Assembly (NCBI RefSeq): GCF_000012625.1
Contig: NC_007516.1
Span: 1,736,001 to 1,800,000, forward strand
Source: Synechococcus sp. CC9605
GTDB taxonomy: Bacteria > Cyanobacteriota > Cyanobacteriia > PCC-6307 > Cyanobiaceae
Direction of reading: 5' to 3'
Length of the DNA stretch: 64,000 bases
Shown: positions 1 to 9,895 of the stretch, piece by piece
Position numbering within the stretch: position 1 is the first letter of the stretch
Layout of the letters: every line of letters starts with the position of its first letter
Program-made: the position numbers and the translations under genes
Notes under the pieces: generated by a model
The model's database searches: none
The model's input: only the letters and a program-made list of their open reading frames with translations
Told to the model about the DNA's origin: nothing

Positions 1-479
1 CGGTCCTGATCGACAAGGCGAATGTGCTCAAGGATGTCCCACTGCTGGTAGTGGGATTCGAGGATAGTTTCGTGCTCATCCACCTGACGCAGCCGGGTGC
101 GCACCGGGTCTCCCGTCAAATAACCACGACTTCTCTGGAGTTGATGGCCCCACAACGTGGCTTCCATCACGCCACTGCGCTCAAACCAAGGCTTGCGGGC
201 AAAAAATTCATCCGAATGCTGGTCTTCCTGGTCAGACCACCAGCTGAAGCGATAGCGGCTCTCACCCACCTCGGGGTGTGCGAACGCCTCCATTTTCAGG
301 TGCATATCCAGGTGGAGAACCTGATCGTCGCTAAAGGTGTATTGCCGCCGGGAACGCCACAAGCCCAGATTGCGGCTGAACCAGCGGCGCAGGTTGCTAT
401 CGACCTGAATCGAAGGCTGGGCAGCCTCTCCGCCGGGAACGGTCAGAGGAACACGGTTTTGCGCGGAAAAAAGCGACAT
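1..479 (-). CDS. Conserved protein, possibly CpcS/CpeS-like lipocalin-fold (5' part only)
   Basis: The reading frame opens with ATG at 479 and runs without a stop off the left edge, giving about 159 residues of the N-terminal part. It contains a WFSRNLGLWRSRRQY segment near residues 33-47 and alternating short hydrophobic and charged stretches that resemble the beta-barrel layout of CpcS/CpeS phycobilin lyase relatives. That resemblance is by eye only, so the function is an inference; it could equally be an uncharacterised cyanobacterial conserved protein. It is divergent from sasA, whose start lies about 110 bases away, so the two share an upstream region. The C-terminal end lies outside the window. 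Confidence 0.6.
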   Translation of the reverse strand, partial: MSLFSAQNRVPLTVPGGEAAQPSIQVDSNLRRWFSRNLGLWRSRRQYTFSDDQVLHLDMHLKMEAFAHPEVGESRYRFSWWSDQEDQHSDEFFARKPWFERSGVMEATLWGHQLQRSRGYLTGDPVRTRLRQVDEHETILESHYQQWDILEHIRLVDQD

Positions 480-587
480 GGACCGCGTCAATGACGCAAC
501 GGAGTGTTCCTGTTCGTCTTAGCGCTGCTGGCGGTGCAGTCAAAAACCCATAAGGTAAGTATCGGTTTTTGCTGTCTTGCAGTCAGC

Positions 588-1739
588 GTGGTCAAGGACG
601 CTCCCAAGACACGTCAACCGTTGAAGCTATTGCTCGTAGCAGCACGACATCACCTGTCGGGTCAGGACCTCCGTGCCCTGGTTCAGTTCCTGGAACGAGA
701 AGACCTGGGCTTCGAAGTCACGCTGCAGGTGGCCGATCCTTCACAGCAACCCGAACTGCTTGAGCTGCATCGCCTCGTGGTGACGCCAGCCCTGATCAAA
801 CTCTCACCGAACCCCAAACAGGTGTTTGCGGGAAGCAACATCCTTCAGCAACTCAAAGGATGGGTTCCCCGCTGGAAACAGGATGGTGTGGTGAGCGGCC
901 TTGGCCTCAGCCTCAGACCGACCGAACTGGATGGAAGCCGCACCCAGAAGGAACTCCAGCTGGAAGATCAGCTGCTGGTGCTGCGTCAGGAGAACGAGAC
1001 GCTGATCGATCGCGTCAGTGCCCAGGAACGCCTGTTGCGCATGGTGGCCCATGAACTGCGCACCCCACTCACGGCAGCAGCGCTGGCCCTTCAAAGCCAG
1101 AAGCTGGGCCAGATCGACATGGATCGCTTTCAGGATGTGATCACCCGCCGCCTGGAAGAGATGGAGGCACTCTCGAAGGATTTGCTGGAGGTGGGCACCA
1201 CCCGGTGGGAAACCCTGTTCAATCCGCAGCGACTTGATCTGGCCAGCGTTTCAGCCGAAGTGATCCTCGAGCTTGAAAAATTGTGGCTGGGTCGCAACGT
1301 CGAAATCCAAACCGACATTCCCGCGGACCTTCCCAAGGTCTTCGCAGATCAGCGCCGCATGCGCCAAGTGCTGCTGAATCTGCTCGAAAACGCCCTGAAA
1401 TACACCAACGACGGCGGGCACATTTCGCTCACGATGCTGCACCGCACCAGTCAGCGGGTGGAAGTGAGCGTTTGCGACAGCGGCCCGGGCATTCCAGAAA
1501 CGGAACAGCAGCGGATTTTCCTGGATCGGGTGCGGCTGCCGCAAACCTCCGACCAAACCACCGGCTACGGAGTGGGGCTGTCTGTTTGTCGACGCATCGT
1601 CGAAGTGCACGGCGGCAAGATCTGGGTGGTTTCGGACCCAGGCGAAGGCGCCTGCTTCACCTTCACGGTGCCGATCTGGCAAGGACAAGGTGTCGAATGG
1701 GGTCAAGCTGTCTTGACGGAGGGTCCGACCAAGCCCTAG
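588..1739 (+). CDS. sasA: Adaptive-response sensory kinase SasA (circadian clock output)
   Basis: Histidine kinase that reads the KaiC clock state through a KaiB-like N-terminal domain and phosphorylates the response regulator RpaA. From GTG at 588 the protein has 383 residues. A KaiB-like thioredoxin-fold domain covers about residues 12-100, followed by a coiled-coil linker near 115-150. The H-box [11 protein letters not shown] places the phospho-acceptor at His155. The ATPase part has the N-box [14 protein letters not shown], the G1 box VCDSGPGIP and the G2 box [14 protein letters not shown]. An upstream in-frame start at 504 would add 28 hydrophobic residues not expected of this soluble family, so GTG 588 is preferred. 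No transmembrane segment is seen in the chosen form. Confidence 0.93.
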   Translation: MVKDAPKTRQPLKLLLVAARHHLSGQDLRALVQFLEREDLGFEVTLQVADPSQQPELLELHRLVVTPALIKLSPNPKQVFAGSNILQQLKGWVPRWKQDGVVSGLGLSLRPTELDGSRTQKELQLEDQLLVLRQENETLIDRVSAQERLLRMVAHELRTPLTAAALALQSQKLGQIDMDRFQDVITRRLEEMEALSKDLLEVGTTRWETLFNPQRLDLASVSAEVILELEKLWLGRNVEIQTDIPADLPKVFADQRRMRQVLLNLLENALKYTNDGGHISLTMLHRTSQRVEVSVCDSGPGIPETEQQRIFLDRVRLPQTSDQTTGYGVGLSVCRRIVEVHGGKIWVVSDPGEGACFTFTVPIWQGQGVEWGQAVLTEGPTKP

Positions 1740-1786
1740 TGTTCACAAGTGATCAGGAGCACAGACAGCTCGCTGGTTACGGCCTC

Positions 1787-1859
1787 GCCCCCATCGTCTA
1801 GAGGCCTAGGACACCTCCCTTTCACGGAGGCGACAGGGGTTCGAATCCCCTTGGGGGTA
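1787..1859 (+). tRNA. tRNA-Glu (anticodon TTC)
   Basis: A complete cloverleaf of 73 nt: the acceptor strand GCCCCCA pairs with TGGGGGT (first pair is G-U), the anticodon stem CCTCC/GGAGG carries the loop CTTTCAC with anticodon TTC, and the T-arm has GGGGTTCGAATCCCC. The CCA end is not encoded. In cyanobacteria charged tRNA-Glu feeds both translation and tetrapyrrole synthesis through glutamyl-tRNA reductase. It follows sasA by 47 bases on the same strand. I saw no second copy of its 3' end nearby that would mark an integrated element. Confidence 0.95.
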
Positions 1860-1985
1860 TGACGTCATCTCCAGACCTGTTTTGGTGATGAATTGAGTAG
1901 CAATTCAACCGTTTTGCGAGTCTTTCAGGCCCCGGTTCACACATCAATTGAAGGCGCTTTTAACTGCTGCGCCCTTGCTGCTCGT

Positions 1986-2525
1986 TCAGCTGTTTCTGCG
2001 GTGTGCTTCCTGCACAACGGCGTTGAGGTTGCTGGAGAGATCGTCCCGCAGCCGTTCCTCGATCAGACCGATGGGCATGCCTAGACAGCCTTGAACCGTC
2101 AGTTCATAAAGCAGTGAGCTGCCATCGGGGCGCTGACGGATCTGCCAGGACCCTTCAAAACGTCGGAAATCACCTTTCACCATGAGGAACTTCAGCAGTC
2201 CGTCCTGTCGGTATTCCGTCAGCTCCAACTGAACCTGGGCTGAGAAGCGAAGACCTAGCAGCTGCTGACTGCCCACCTGTTGAAGACGCACCGTCTGACC
2301 CTGGCGCTGGATCAACTCGCTGGTGCTGAGGTTGGGGATGAACTGGGAGAGATTCTCGTAATCCGTCAGCACATCCCAGAGCAGCTGAACGGGCAGTGAG
2401 GATTTGAGTTCAGCTGCCAGACGCCTAGTCCCCTGGGGCAGACGCTCCATGGTCTGCTCAATCGCAGTCCGTGAATCTGCGGAGGTTTGAAGCCCTCGTC
2501 CAAACATTGTCTGGGGGAAAACCAA
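1986..2525 (-). CDS. SRPBCC/START-like (cyclase/dehydrase family) protein
   Basis: A protein of 179 residues with the polyketide cyclase/COQ10-like fold: the segment LPVQLLWDVLTDYENLSQFI near residues 45-64 is the typical start of that helix-grip domain, followed by alternating beta strands with the pattern of a lipid- or pigment-binding cavity. The family binds hydrophobic ligands; the ligand here is unknown. No signal peptide is clear, and ATG at 2525 fits the domain boundaries. The gene is divergent from petH with about 140 bases between starts. Function remains unassigned beyond the fold. Confidence 0.8.
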   Translation of the reverse strand: MVFPQTMFGRGLQTSADSRTAIEQTMERLPQGTRRLAAELKSSLPVQLLWDVLTDYENLSQFIPNLSTSELIQRQGQTVRLQQVGSQQLLGLRFSAQVQLELTEYRQDGLLKFLMVKGDFRRFEGSWQIRQRPDGSSLLYELTVQGCLGMPIGLIEERLRDDLSSNLNAVVQEAHRRNS

Positions 2526-2612
2526 AAGAGACGCCGAGATGAGAGGCCGAACCTGAGGATTTTAAGGAGGTCGCCTGGATCACATCAGATTCTGTTCCGA
2601 ACAGCAACCTTT

Positions 2613-3859
<1,247 letters not shown>

Positions 3860-3897
3860 TCGATCCAGCGCTGATCAATCAGCCATCAATCGTTTGC

Positions 3898-3926
3898 AGT
3901 CCACCCCTTTGGGTGGACTTTTTTTT
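3898..3926 (+). terminator. Rho-independent terminator of petH
   Basis: A perfect 9-bp stem AGTCCACCC/GGGTGGACT with a CTTT loop (3898-3919) is followed by seven T residues. It lies 39 bases after the petH stop. Confidence 0.93.
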
Positions 3927-4027
3927 GGGTTGGCAACAAACGCTGAAACCAACACGGAAACAAAGCGGCGAGTCCATGTCTGTTGCCGGTTCCGTGCCTA
4001 AACCAGCGTCAGAAGCCTGGACACTCC

Positions 4028-5551
4028 ATGGTTGCCACGATGACGAACCCCCTAAGGGTTGGACTGCGTCAGGAGCGCGTGATCGCGCCGCAGTGTCTGG
4101 TGATCTTCGGCGCCAGCGGTGATCTGACCCACCGCAAACTGGTGCCAGCCCTGTTTGAACTGTTCAAGCAACGGCGTCTGCCCAGTGAGTTCGCCCTGCT
4201 GGGCTGTGCGCGACGGCCGTGGAGTGACGAGGAGTTCCGCGGAAAGATGGCGGAGGCACTCGCCAGCACGATCGAGGACGATCCCCAGGCCTGGGAGCAG
4301 TTCGTCGGCAAACTGTTCTACGAACCCGTCGACCTTCAACAACCACAGGATGTGGTGCGGCTGGGCACACGGCTGGAGCAGATCGATCAACAGTGCGCCA
4401 CCCGCGGCAACCGCACCTTCTATCTCTCCGTTTCCCCCAAGTTCTATGGCAGTGGCTGCCGTTCACTGGCCGACGCTGGCCTGTTGAAGGACCCCAAACG
4501 TAGCCGCGTGGTGATCGAAAAACCCTTCGGACGCGACTACGGCAGTGCCCAGGCCCTCAATCGGGTGGTGCAGGCCTGCGGTCAGGAGAACCAGATCTTT
4601 CGCATCGACCACTACCTGGGCAAGGAAACCGTCCAGAACATCATGGTTCTGCGCTTTGCCAACACGATCTTCGAGCCGATCTGGAACCGCAATTACATCT
4701 CCAGTGTTCAGATCACCGCCGCTGAAACGGTTGGCGTGGAGGAAAGAGCCGGGTACTACGAATCGGCCGGTGCCCTGCGGGACATGGTGCAGAACCACCT
4801 GACCCAGATGCTGGCGATCACCGCCATGGAACCGCCAGGGCGCTTTGACCCAGAAGCTATCCGCAACGAAAAAGCCAAGGTGCTGCAGGCCGCTCGCCTG
4901 GCCGATGAACTCGAACCCTGGAACTGCTGCATCCGCGGCCAGTACGGACCCGGGGGTTCAGCCGAATCGCCCCTGGCCGGATACCGCCATGAACCCGGTG
5001 TGGATCCCAACAGCACCACCGAGACCTACGTGGCGATGAAGCTGTTCATCGACAACTGGCGCTGGCAGGGGGTTCCGTTCTATGTACGCACCGGCAAACG
5101 CCTGGCCAAACGCACGAGCGAGGTGGTGCTCACCTTCCGTGAAGCACCGGTGCATCTGTTTGATGCAGCAACCGGGGGACCCACTGCCAATCAACTGATC
5201 CTGCGCATCCAGCCCGATGAAGGGGCTGAATTCCGCTTCGAGGTGAAGTCACCCGGATCTGGCATGCGAAGCCGCCCCATCGACATGGAGTTCTCCTACG
5301 ACGAATCCTTCGGGGAGCCCTCCGATGAGGGCTATGTGCGGCTTCTGGCTGACGCCATGCTCAGCGACCCCACCCTGTTCACCCGCAGCGATGAGGTGGA
5401 AGCGGCGTGGCGGCTCTACACCCCGCTGCTGGAACTGATCGAAGACAGCCCCTGGCAGCTGCCGGTTCATCCCTACGAATCCCGCACCTGGGGACCGGCC
5501 GCCGCGGATGCCCTGCTGGCGAAAGACGGACTCCTGTGGCGACGCCCCTGA
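4028..5551 (+). CDS. zwf: Glucose-6-phosphate 1-dehydrogenase
   Basis: First enzyme of the oxidative pentose phosphate pathway, which supplies NADPH in the dark. From ATG 4028 the product has 507 residues, the usual length. The nucleotide-binding motif GASGDLTHRKL is at 28-38, the substrate motif RIDHYLGKE begins at Arg192, and the catalytic base equivalent is His257 in MVQNHLTQ. An ATG at 4040 is also possible; the longer open frame from 3983 lacks support from the family. opcA follows by 58 bases on the same strand, the usual cyanobacterial pairing. Confidence 0.97.
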   Translation: MVATMTNPLRVGLRQERVIAPQCLVIFGASGDLTHRKLVPALFELFKQRRLPSEFALLGCARRPWSDEEFRGKMAEALASTIEDDPQAWEQFVGKLFYEPVDLQQPQDVVRLGTRLEQIDQQCATRGNRTFYLSVSPKFYGSGCRSLADAGLLKDPKRSRVVIEKPFGRDYGSAQALNRVVQACGQENQIFRIDHYLGKETVQNIMVLRFANTIFEPIWNRNYISSVQITAAETVGVEERAGYYESAGALRDMVQNHLTQMLAITAMEPPGRFDPEAIRNEKAKVLQAARLADELEPWNCCIRGQYGPGGSAESPLAGYRHEPGVDPNSTTETYVAMKLFIDNWRWQGVPFYVRTGKRLAKRTSEVVLTFREAPVHLFDAATGGPTANQLILRIQPDEGAEFRFEVKSPGSGMRSRPIDMEFSYDESFGEPSDEGYVRLLADAMLSDPTLFTRSDEVEAAWRLYTPLLELIEDSPWQLPVHPYESRTWGPAAADALLAKDGLLWRRP

Positions 5552-5609
5552 CCGCGCGCACGTTCCAAGCCCTGGTTCTTAGCTCTCCACGTCTCGTTCA
5601 TCCGTCACC

Positions 5610-6896
5610 ATGTCCCCTCAGCTCACCCTGCAAACCCCCCTGGAACTAGCACCTGCGGAGGTGCCCCACTACCTCGAACAGCTCTGGTCCCCAGAGCAGC
5701 AGGGCAGCACGGGCACAGGGGCCAACACCTTCTGCCTGCTGATCTGGCAGCCCGCCTGGGCCGAGCAGCAATTAATCCGCAGTGGTCGCCTGTCGGGGCC
5801 GATCACCGGACAGCAGTCCGCCCCCTTGATTGCTGCGGGACGCCAGGCGGTGCTGGATGCCGACCTTCCACTCAGCACGCCGCCCCTGGATGGGACCGTG
5901 GTGAAGGCGGTGGCTGATTTTCAGGGACAGGCCAGTGTGGAAGACCTGCGTGGGCAGTACATCGATCCAGCCTTGAGCGCGCTGATGCCGCGACGCCTGA
6001 TCACCCTGGCGCCAACCATCGATGCGGGGCAGCCCCTCGAAACACTCGTGGCCGCCTACTGCCCACTGCCTGAGGAAGGGGGCGGTACCGCCGCCTGCGG
6101 CGATGTTGTGGTTCTGCGGGGCGGCCATGGCGCCTTGGGCGAGGGCCTGTCGATCCTGGAACCCTTGCTGCCGGCATCGATGCCCGCCTGGGTCTGGTGG
6201 AACGGCTGCATCGACGAAGCACCTGAGCTGATGCAGAGGCTCACCGGCGCACCACGGCGCCTGATCATCGACACCGCTCTGGGGGATCCCCATCAGTGCC
6301 TTGAACTGCTGCGCAAACGCGTGGAGAGCGGTCAGGCGGTGAACGATCTCAACTGGCTGCGCCTGCGCAGCTGGCGCGAGACCCTCGCCATGGTGTTCGA
6401 CCCGCCGCAACGGAGGGATGCCCTCAGCCACATCACCCGCCTCGACATCGATGTGGAGGGGCATCACCCCGCCCAGGGGCTGCTGCTGGCCGCCTGGATC
6501 GCCGATCGACTGGGCTGGACGTTGGTGTCGACCGCTGCGGTCGAGAACGGCACCACCGCGCTGTTCAAGCGTTCTGATGGCACCGAGGTGAGTTTTCAAC
6601 TGATGGCCGTACCAACAGCTCAGCCCAACGTGCACGCCGGCCAGATAGTGGGACTACGGCTGATTGCCGAACCAGAGAACGGGGAAGGCGTGTGCGTGAT
6701 TCTCTGCGCTGACTCGGGGGTTTGCATGCGTTTGGAGGGGGGAGGCATGGCCAACCTCGAGCTGCATGAGGAAGTGGTTCCGGTCCAGCACGACACCCCC
6801 GAAATGGATGTCGCCCGTCTGCTGGGGGGCGGTCACGACAGCACCAACCCCTTGTTGGCCGCGGCAGCTCCGCTGGCTGCAAGGCTGCTGGGCTGA
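5610..6896 (+). CDS. opcA: Glucose-6-phosphate dehydrogenase assembly/activator protein OpcA
   Basis: OpcA is the cyanobacterial activator of Zwf, which becomes redox-sensitive through it. The product has 428 residues, in the family range, and contains the family's recognisable central and C-terminal stretches, for example DTALGDPHQCLELL and LTRLDIDVEG-like segments (seen here as ITRLDIDVEG). It has no catalytic motif, in keeping with an allosteric partner. Position directly after zwf supports the call. A few cysteines (for example CPLP and CILCADSGVC) could be the thioredoxin-sensitive sites known for this family, but which ones are used cannot be told here. Confidence 0.93.
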   Translation: MSPQLTLQTPLELAPAEVPHYLEQLWSPEQQGSTGTGANTFCLLIWQPAWAEQQLIRSGRLSGPITGQQSAPLIAAGRQAVLDADLPLSTPPLDGTVVKAVADFQGQASVEDLRGQYIDPALSALMPRRLITLAPTIDAGQPLETLVAAYCPLPEEGGGTAACGDVVVLRGGHGALGEGLSILEPLLPASMPAWVWWNGCIDEAPELMQRLTGAPRRLIIDTALGDPHQCLELLRKRVESGQAVNDLNWLRLRSWRETLAMVFDPPQRRDALSHITRLDIDVEGHHPAQGLLLAAWIADRLGWTLVSTAAVENGTTALFKRSDGTEVSFQLMAVPTAQPNVHAGQIVGLRLIAEPENGEGVCVILCADSGVCMRLEGGGMANLELHEEVVPVQHDTPEMDVARLLGGGHDSTNPLLAAAAPLAARLLG

Positions 6897-6910
6897 GTCG
6901 CATCTAAGCC

Positions 6911-8338
6911 ATGGCCGCCGTCATAGCTGCACCAGCCAGTGGCAGCGGCAAAACCTTGCTGAGCCTGGCGCTGTTGAGCTGGGCGCAGCAGAGCGGACGC
7001 CGAATCCAAGCCTTCAAGGTAGGACCGGACTATCTCGATGCCCAGCTGCTCAGCCAGGCCTCAGGTCAGGCCTGCCGCAACCTCGATCTCAATCTCTGCG
7101 GGGAAGCTTGGGTTCGCCAGGCCTTTCACGGGTACGGAGGCGCCTCTGAGCTGACCCTTGTGGAAGGGGTGATGGGACTCTTCGATGGCATTGGCAGCAG
7201 CAGCACCGGCAGCACGGCCGACGTGGCCCGCCTGCTGGATCTGCCGGTGGTCCTGGTGCTGGATGCCGGTGGTCAGGCCGCCTCCCTCGGCGCCATTGTG
7301 CGCGGATTCCGCGATCACGATCCCCAGCTGCGCATCGCCGGTGTGGTGCTCAACAAGGTCAGCAGCCCCAGGCACCGGGAGCTGCTGACCGAAGTGCTGG
7401 AGCGCATGGAGGTGTCGTTGCTGGGCTGCCTGCCGCGCAGCGAAGTCCTGGCCGTGCCGGGACGTCATCTCGGTTTGGCCCCGGCCCATGAATTGGAGGC
7501 CCCCGAGCAGCGACGCCAGGCCTGGGCCGCTCTGGCCAGCCAGCACCTGAACCTGGAACGCCTGATACCCCTGCTGCAGGCACCCTGCCCCAGGCCACAT
7601 CCCCTGGCCCACATCCCCGTGGAACAGGGCCAGCCCCTGCCGGTGGCTCTGGCCAGTGATGCCGCCTTTCACTTCCGCTACCAAGAAACCAGTGAACTGC
7701 TGGAGCACATGGGCATGCCCGTGCTCCGCTGGAGCCCCCTGGCCGATGAGGCCATCCCTGCAGACGCCAAAGGACTGATCCTGCCGGGCGGTTTCCCCGA
7801 ACAGCACGCTGCCCAGCTCAGCGGCTGCACGCGAAGCCTGAAGTCGCTGCGGGAGTTCGTGCAACACCGACCGCTCTACGCCGAATGCGGAGGGATGCTT
7901 GTGCTCGGAGAGCAGCTGACCGATCTCGATGGCACCAGCCACCGCATGGCGGACCTGCTTCCCTTCACAGCCCAGCGCGGCCCGCTGCAAGTGGGCTATC
8001 GCCGGCTGCAGGCACGACAGGACAGTCCTGTGGTGGAGTGCGGTCAGCAGCTGGTGGGCCACGAATTTCACCGCTGGGAACTGCACAGCAACCGGCCGTC
8101 TTCCGACCGGTCAGTGCTGTGGGACATTGAGGGATGGAAAGTCCATCGACATTCGGAAGGATGGGTCGATCAGACAGTTCACGCGAGCTGGGTTCACCTG
8201 CACTGGGCAAGCTCTACGACGATCTGCTCCCGATGGCGCGCCGCGCTCGAAGCCGGGGAGAAGCAATCGGCAAGCGCTTCGTCAGCCGCCAGCAACCGCC
8301 GCGGATCCAAGCCTTCGCCGAACGCTGGCGCTGGGTGA
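6911..8338 (+). CDS. cobB: Cobyrinate a,c-diamide synthase
   Basis: Amidates cobyrinic acid side chains in corrin (pseudocobalamin) synthesis, using glutamine and ATP. The 475-residue product starts with an ATP-binding dethiobiotin-synthetase-like domain (PASGSGKT at about 8-15, KVGPDYLD after it) and ends with a class I glutamine amidotransferase domain whose nucleophile is Cys326 in YAECGGML. A late His-rich segment (HASWVHLHW) marks the end of that domain. The last 40 or so residues are Ser/Arg-rich and overlap the start of the acylphosphatase gene in another frame. It follows opcA by 14 bases, so cotranscription is likely. Confidence 0.94.
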   Translation: MAAVIAAPASGSGKTLLSLALLSWAQQSGRRIQAFKVGPDYLDAQLLSQASGQACRNLDLNLCGEAWVRQAFHGYGGASELTLVEGVMGLFDGIGSSSTGSTADVARLLDLPVVLVLDAGGQAASLGAIVRGFRDHDPQLRIAGVVLNKVSSPRHRELLTEVLERMEVSLLGCLPRSEVLAVPGRHLGLAPAHELEAPEQRRQAWAALASQHLNLERLIPLLQAPCPRPHPLAHIPVEQGQPLPVALASDAAFHFRYQETSELLEHMGMPVLRWSPLADEAIPADAKGLILPGGFPEQHAAQLSGCTRSLKSLREFVQHRPLYAECGGMLVLGEQLTDLDGTSHRMADLLPFTAQRGPLQVGYRRLQARQDSPVVECGQQLVGHEFHRWELHSNRPSSDRSVLWDIEGWKVHRHSEGWVDQTVHASWVHLHWASSTTICSRWRAALEAGEKQSASASSAASNRRGSKPSPNAGAG

Positions 8339-8586
8339 TCGAAGGCCGGGTTCAGCGGGTGGGGTTCCGCGCCAGCTGCAATCGGCGTGCCCTGGATCTC
8401 GGCATCAGCGGCTGGGTGCGCAACCTGAGTGATGGCCGTGTGGAAGTGCAGGCCGAGGGGCCACCGCTGGCCTTGTCTGAACTGCGGGCCTGGTGCGAGG
8501 TCGGGCCGCCGGGCGCTCGGGTGGTTCGGGTGACCCCCAGCCAGCTCCCGATCACGGGCGACGACTGGTTCGAAGTGCGCTATTGA
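8233..8586 (+). CDS. acyP: Acylphosphatase
   Basis: Hydrolyses carboxyl-phosphate bonds such as acetyl phosphate. The catalytic core is plain: GRVQRVGFRASC holds the phosphate-binding arginine, and GWVRNLSDGRVEVQAEG holds the catalytic asparagine and the following strand. The usual second glycine of GxVQGVGFR is arginine here. The start is uncertain: ATG 8233 gives 117 residues and overlaps cobB by about 100 bases, while GTG 8335 makes a 4-base GTGA overlap with the cobB stop but cuts into the first beta strand. The encoded family is secure; the first 30 residues are not. Confidence 0.85.
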   Translation: MARRARSRGEAIGKRFVSRQQPPRIQAFAERWRWVIEGRVQRVGFRASCNRRALDLGISGWVRNLSDGRVEVQAEGPPLALSELRAWCEVGPPGARVVRVTPSQLPITGDDWFEVRY

Positions 8587-8686
8587 AACGAAGTGCGCTG
8601 AGACATCGAGGCGAAAAGATTGGGAAGGAGCAGTCCGCGCTCCGCCCATCTCGCTACGGCTGAAGCAGGACCTTCGCGCCTGCCGC

Positions 8687-9061
8687 ATGCTCCGCTTCGG
8701 ATTTGTCCTGTTGATCACTGCGCTGCCCCTGCTCGGCATGGAGGCCATGAGCACGCGACGGGAAACCACCAAGCAGGTGTTCGATTCCGCGGCAGAAGCC
8801 CTCAACGCCTGTCAAAGCTGGCGGCTCAGGGAAGGCCAGTTTTCGGCCCTGATTCCCGCCGCTGTACCGGTGTCAACACAGGCGCGGCCTGTGCAGACCG
8901 ACATCCGCAGCTGCGAGGCCGATCTGGACCATGCGCTGGTGCTGGGACGCCGTTACAACGTGGTGGCCGGCGTGCACTACAACAAAACGCTGCGGTCGCT
9001 GTACCGCCCGATCCAGCGCACCTTTCCTTACGTGCTTCCAGATGGCAAAACTGGCGACTGA
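8687..9061 (+). CDS. Small secreted conserved protein
   Basis: The 124-residue product begins with a typical signal peptide: Met-Leu-Arg, then a hydrophobic stretch to about residue 18. The mature part contains two cysteines (NACQSW and RSCEAD) that could form one disulfide, and a Tyr/Arg-rich C-terminal half. I do not recognise the family. It lies 100 bases after the acylphosphatase gene on the same strand and is followed by a very small membrane protein frame. Periplasmic or thylakoid-lumen location is inferred from the signal peptide alone. Confidence 0.6.
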   Translation: MLRFGFVLLITALPLLGMEAMSTRRETTKQVFDSAAEALNACQSWRLREGQFSALIPAAVPVSTQARPVQTDIRSCEADLDHALVLGRRYNVVAGVHYNKTLRSLYRPIQRTFPYVLPDGKTGD

Positions 9062-9076
9062 AGCCCCTGGCGTTTC

Positions 9077-9184
9077 TTGAGCAACTTCCTCGACACCAAG
9101 GACAAAGCCTTCTGGAGAGCCCTGCTCGGCGTTGTAAGTTTGGGGGTGAGCATTGGCCTGGCGGCCCTGATCTTGCGACTCTGA
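9077..9184 (+). CDS. Possible 35-residue single-span membrane protein
   Basis: A short frame starting with TTG encodes a 9-residue polar head (SNFLDTKDK), then one continuous hydrophobic helix (from about residue 12 to 34) ending in Leu-Arg-Leu. The upstream in-frame stop overlaps the end of the preceding gene, so TTG 9077 is the only normal start. The clean amphipathic-then-hydrophobic layout looks like the many tiny membrane proteins of picocyanobacteria, but there is no family that I can name and the start codon is weak. Could be a chance frame. Confidence 0.4.
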   Translation: MSNFLDTKDKAFWRALLGVVSLGVSIGLAALILRL

Positions 9185-9207
9185 GCTGCGAGCTCTGAGC
9201 AAGGCCC

Positions 9208-9894
9208 ATGGCGGAACCCCGGATCTGGACGGAACTGCTGACCTACGGGCTTGGCGTGGCGCTGTCGCCCATCCACATCGTTCTGCTGCTGTTGCTGCTG
9301 CTGGGGGGGTCGCCGCTGCGGCGCGGGGGCTTGTTTGTGGGCGGCTGGCTGCTAACCAGCGCCCTGGCGGTGATCGGCCTGCTGACGCTGGGCCATGGGC
9401 TGCTGCTGGACATGACCCATGGATCCGACCATCGCACCGGTCTGGACCTGATCGGCGGCGGAGCCTTGATCGCCCTGGGTGGACGTGAACTGATCCGCGG
9501 GGTGCTGGATGACGGAACAGCCCCAGCCTGGAGCGGCGCCGTGGACCATTTCGCCACGATGCCGCTTCCCTTGCTGTTGCTGATCAGCAGCGTCACGGAA
9601 GTGATTAGTCCCGACGACCTGTTGCTGTTCGCCAAAAGCGCCGCCGTGATCCTGGCTGCGCAATTGCCCCTGCAGGAGGAGATTGCCTGCAGCATCGGCT
9701 TCAGCACCGCCGCCACTGCCCTGCTGCTGGTTCCGTTCCTGGCGGTGTTGATCGGACGCCAGCGGGTTCTTCCGCTGCTGCAACGCGGCAAAACGGCCCT
9801 GCTACGCCGGGGGGAGCTGGTGGTGGGAAGCCTCAGCTTCGGGCTGGGCTCCTATCTGAGCTGGCAGGGCATCAGCGGTTTGATCATGAACTGA
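9208..9894 (+). CDS. GAP/Sap family integral membrane protein
   Basis: A 228-residue polytopic membrane protein with about six hydrophobic segments. The opening (LTYGLGVALSPIHIVLLLLL) and the central block ISSVTEVISPDDLLLFAKS fit the GAP (sulfolipid-1-addressing protein-like) family, related to LysE-type exporters. Substrate unknown. It starts 23 bases after the small membrane frame and ends 1 base before the convergent stop of the helicase gene, so its transcription unit probably ends here. Confidence 0.7.
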   Translation: MAEPRIWTELLTYGLGVALSPIHIVLLLLLLLGGSPLRRGGLFVGGWLLTSALAVIGLLTLGHGLLLDMTHGSDHRTGLDLIGGGALIALGGRELIRGVLDDGTAPAWSGAVDHFATMPLPLLLLISSVTEVISPDDLLLFAKSAAVILAAQLPLQEEIACSIGFSTAATALLLVPFLAVLIGRQRVLPLLQRGKTALLRRGELVVGSLSFGLGSYLSWQGISGLIMN

Positions 9895-9895
9895 T

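Noticed and set aside
24-494. Plus-strand open frame at the left edge
   Set aside because: The minus-strand frame over the same DNA has a better start, lipocalin-like pattern and runs off the window as one gene.
1787-1859. tRNA-Glu as integration site
   Set aside because: No duplicate of the tRNA 3' end, no integrase and no composition change follow it.
2563-2590. Sequence with an AAGGAGGT element and CTGGATCAC, similar to parts of a 16S rRNA 3' end
   Set aside because: The order is wrong for rRNA and the match is short; no rRNA gene is near. It lies in the divergent upstream region of petH.
8200-8338. Possible frameshift at the cobB C-terminus
   Set aside because: The amidotransferase domain is complete and the tail simply overlaps the acylphosphatase start; no frame change is needed.
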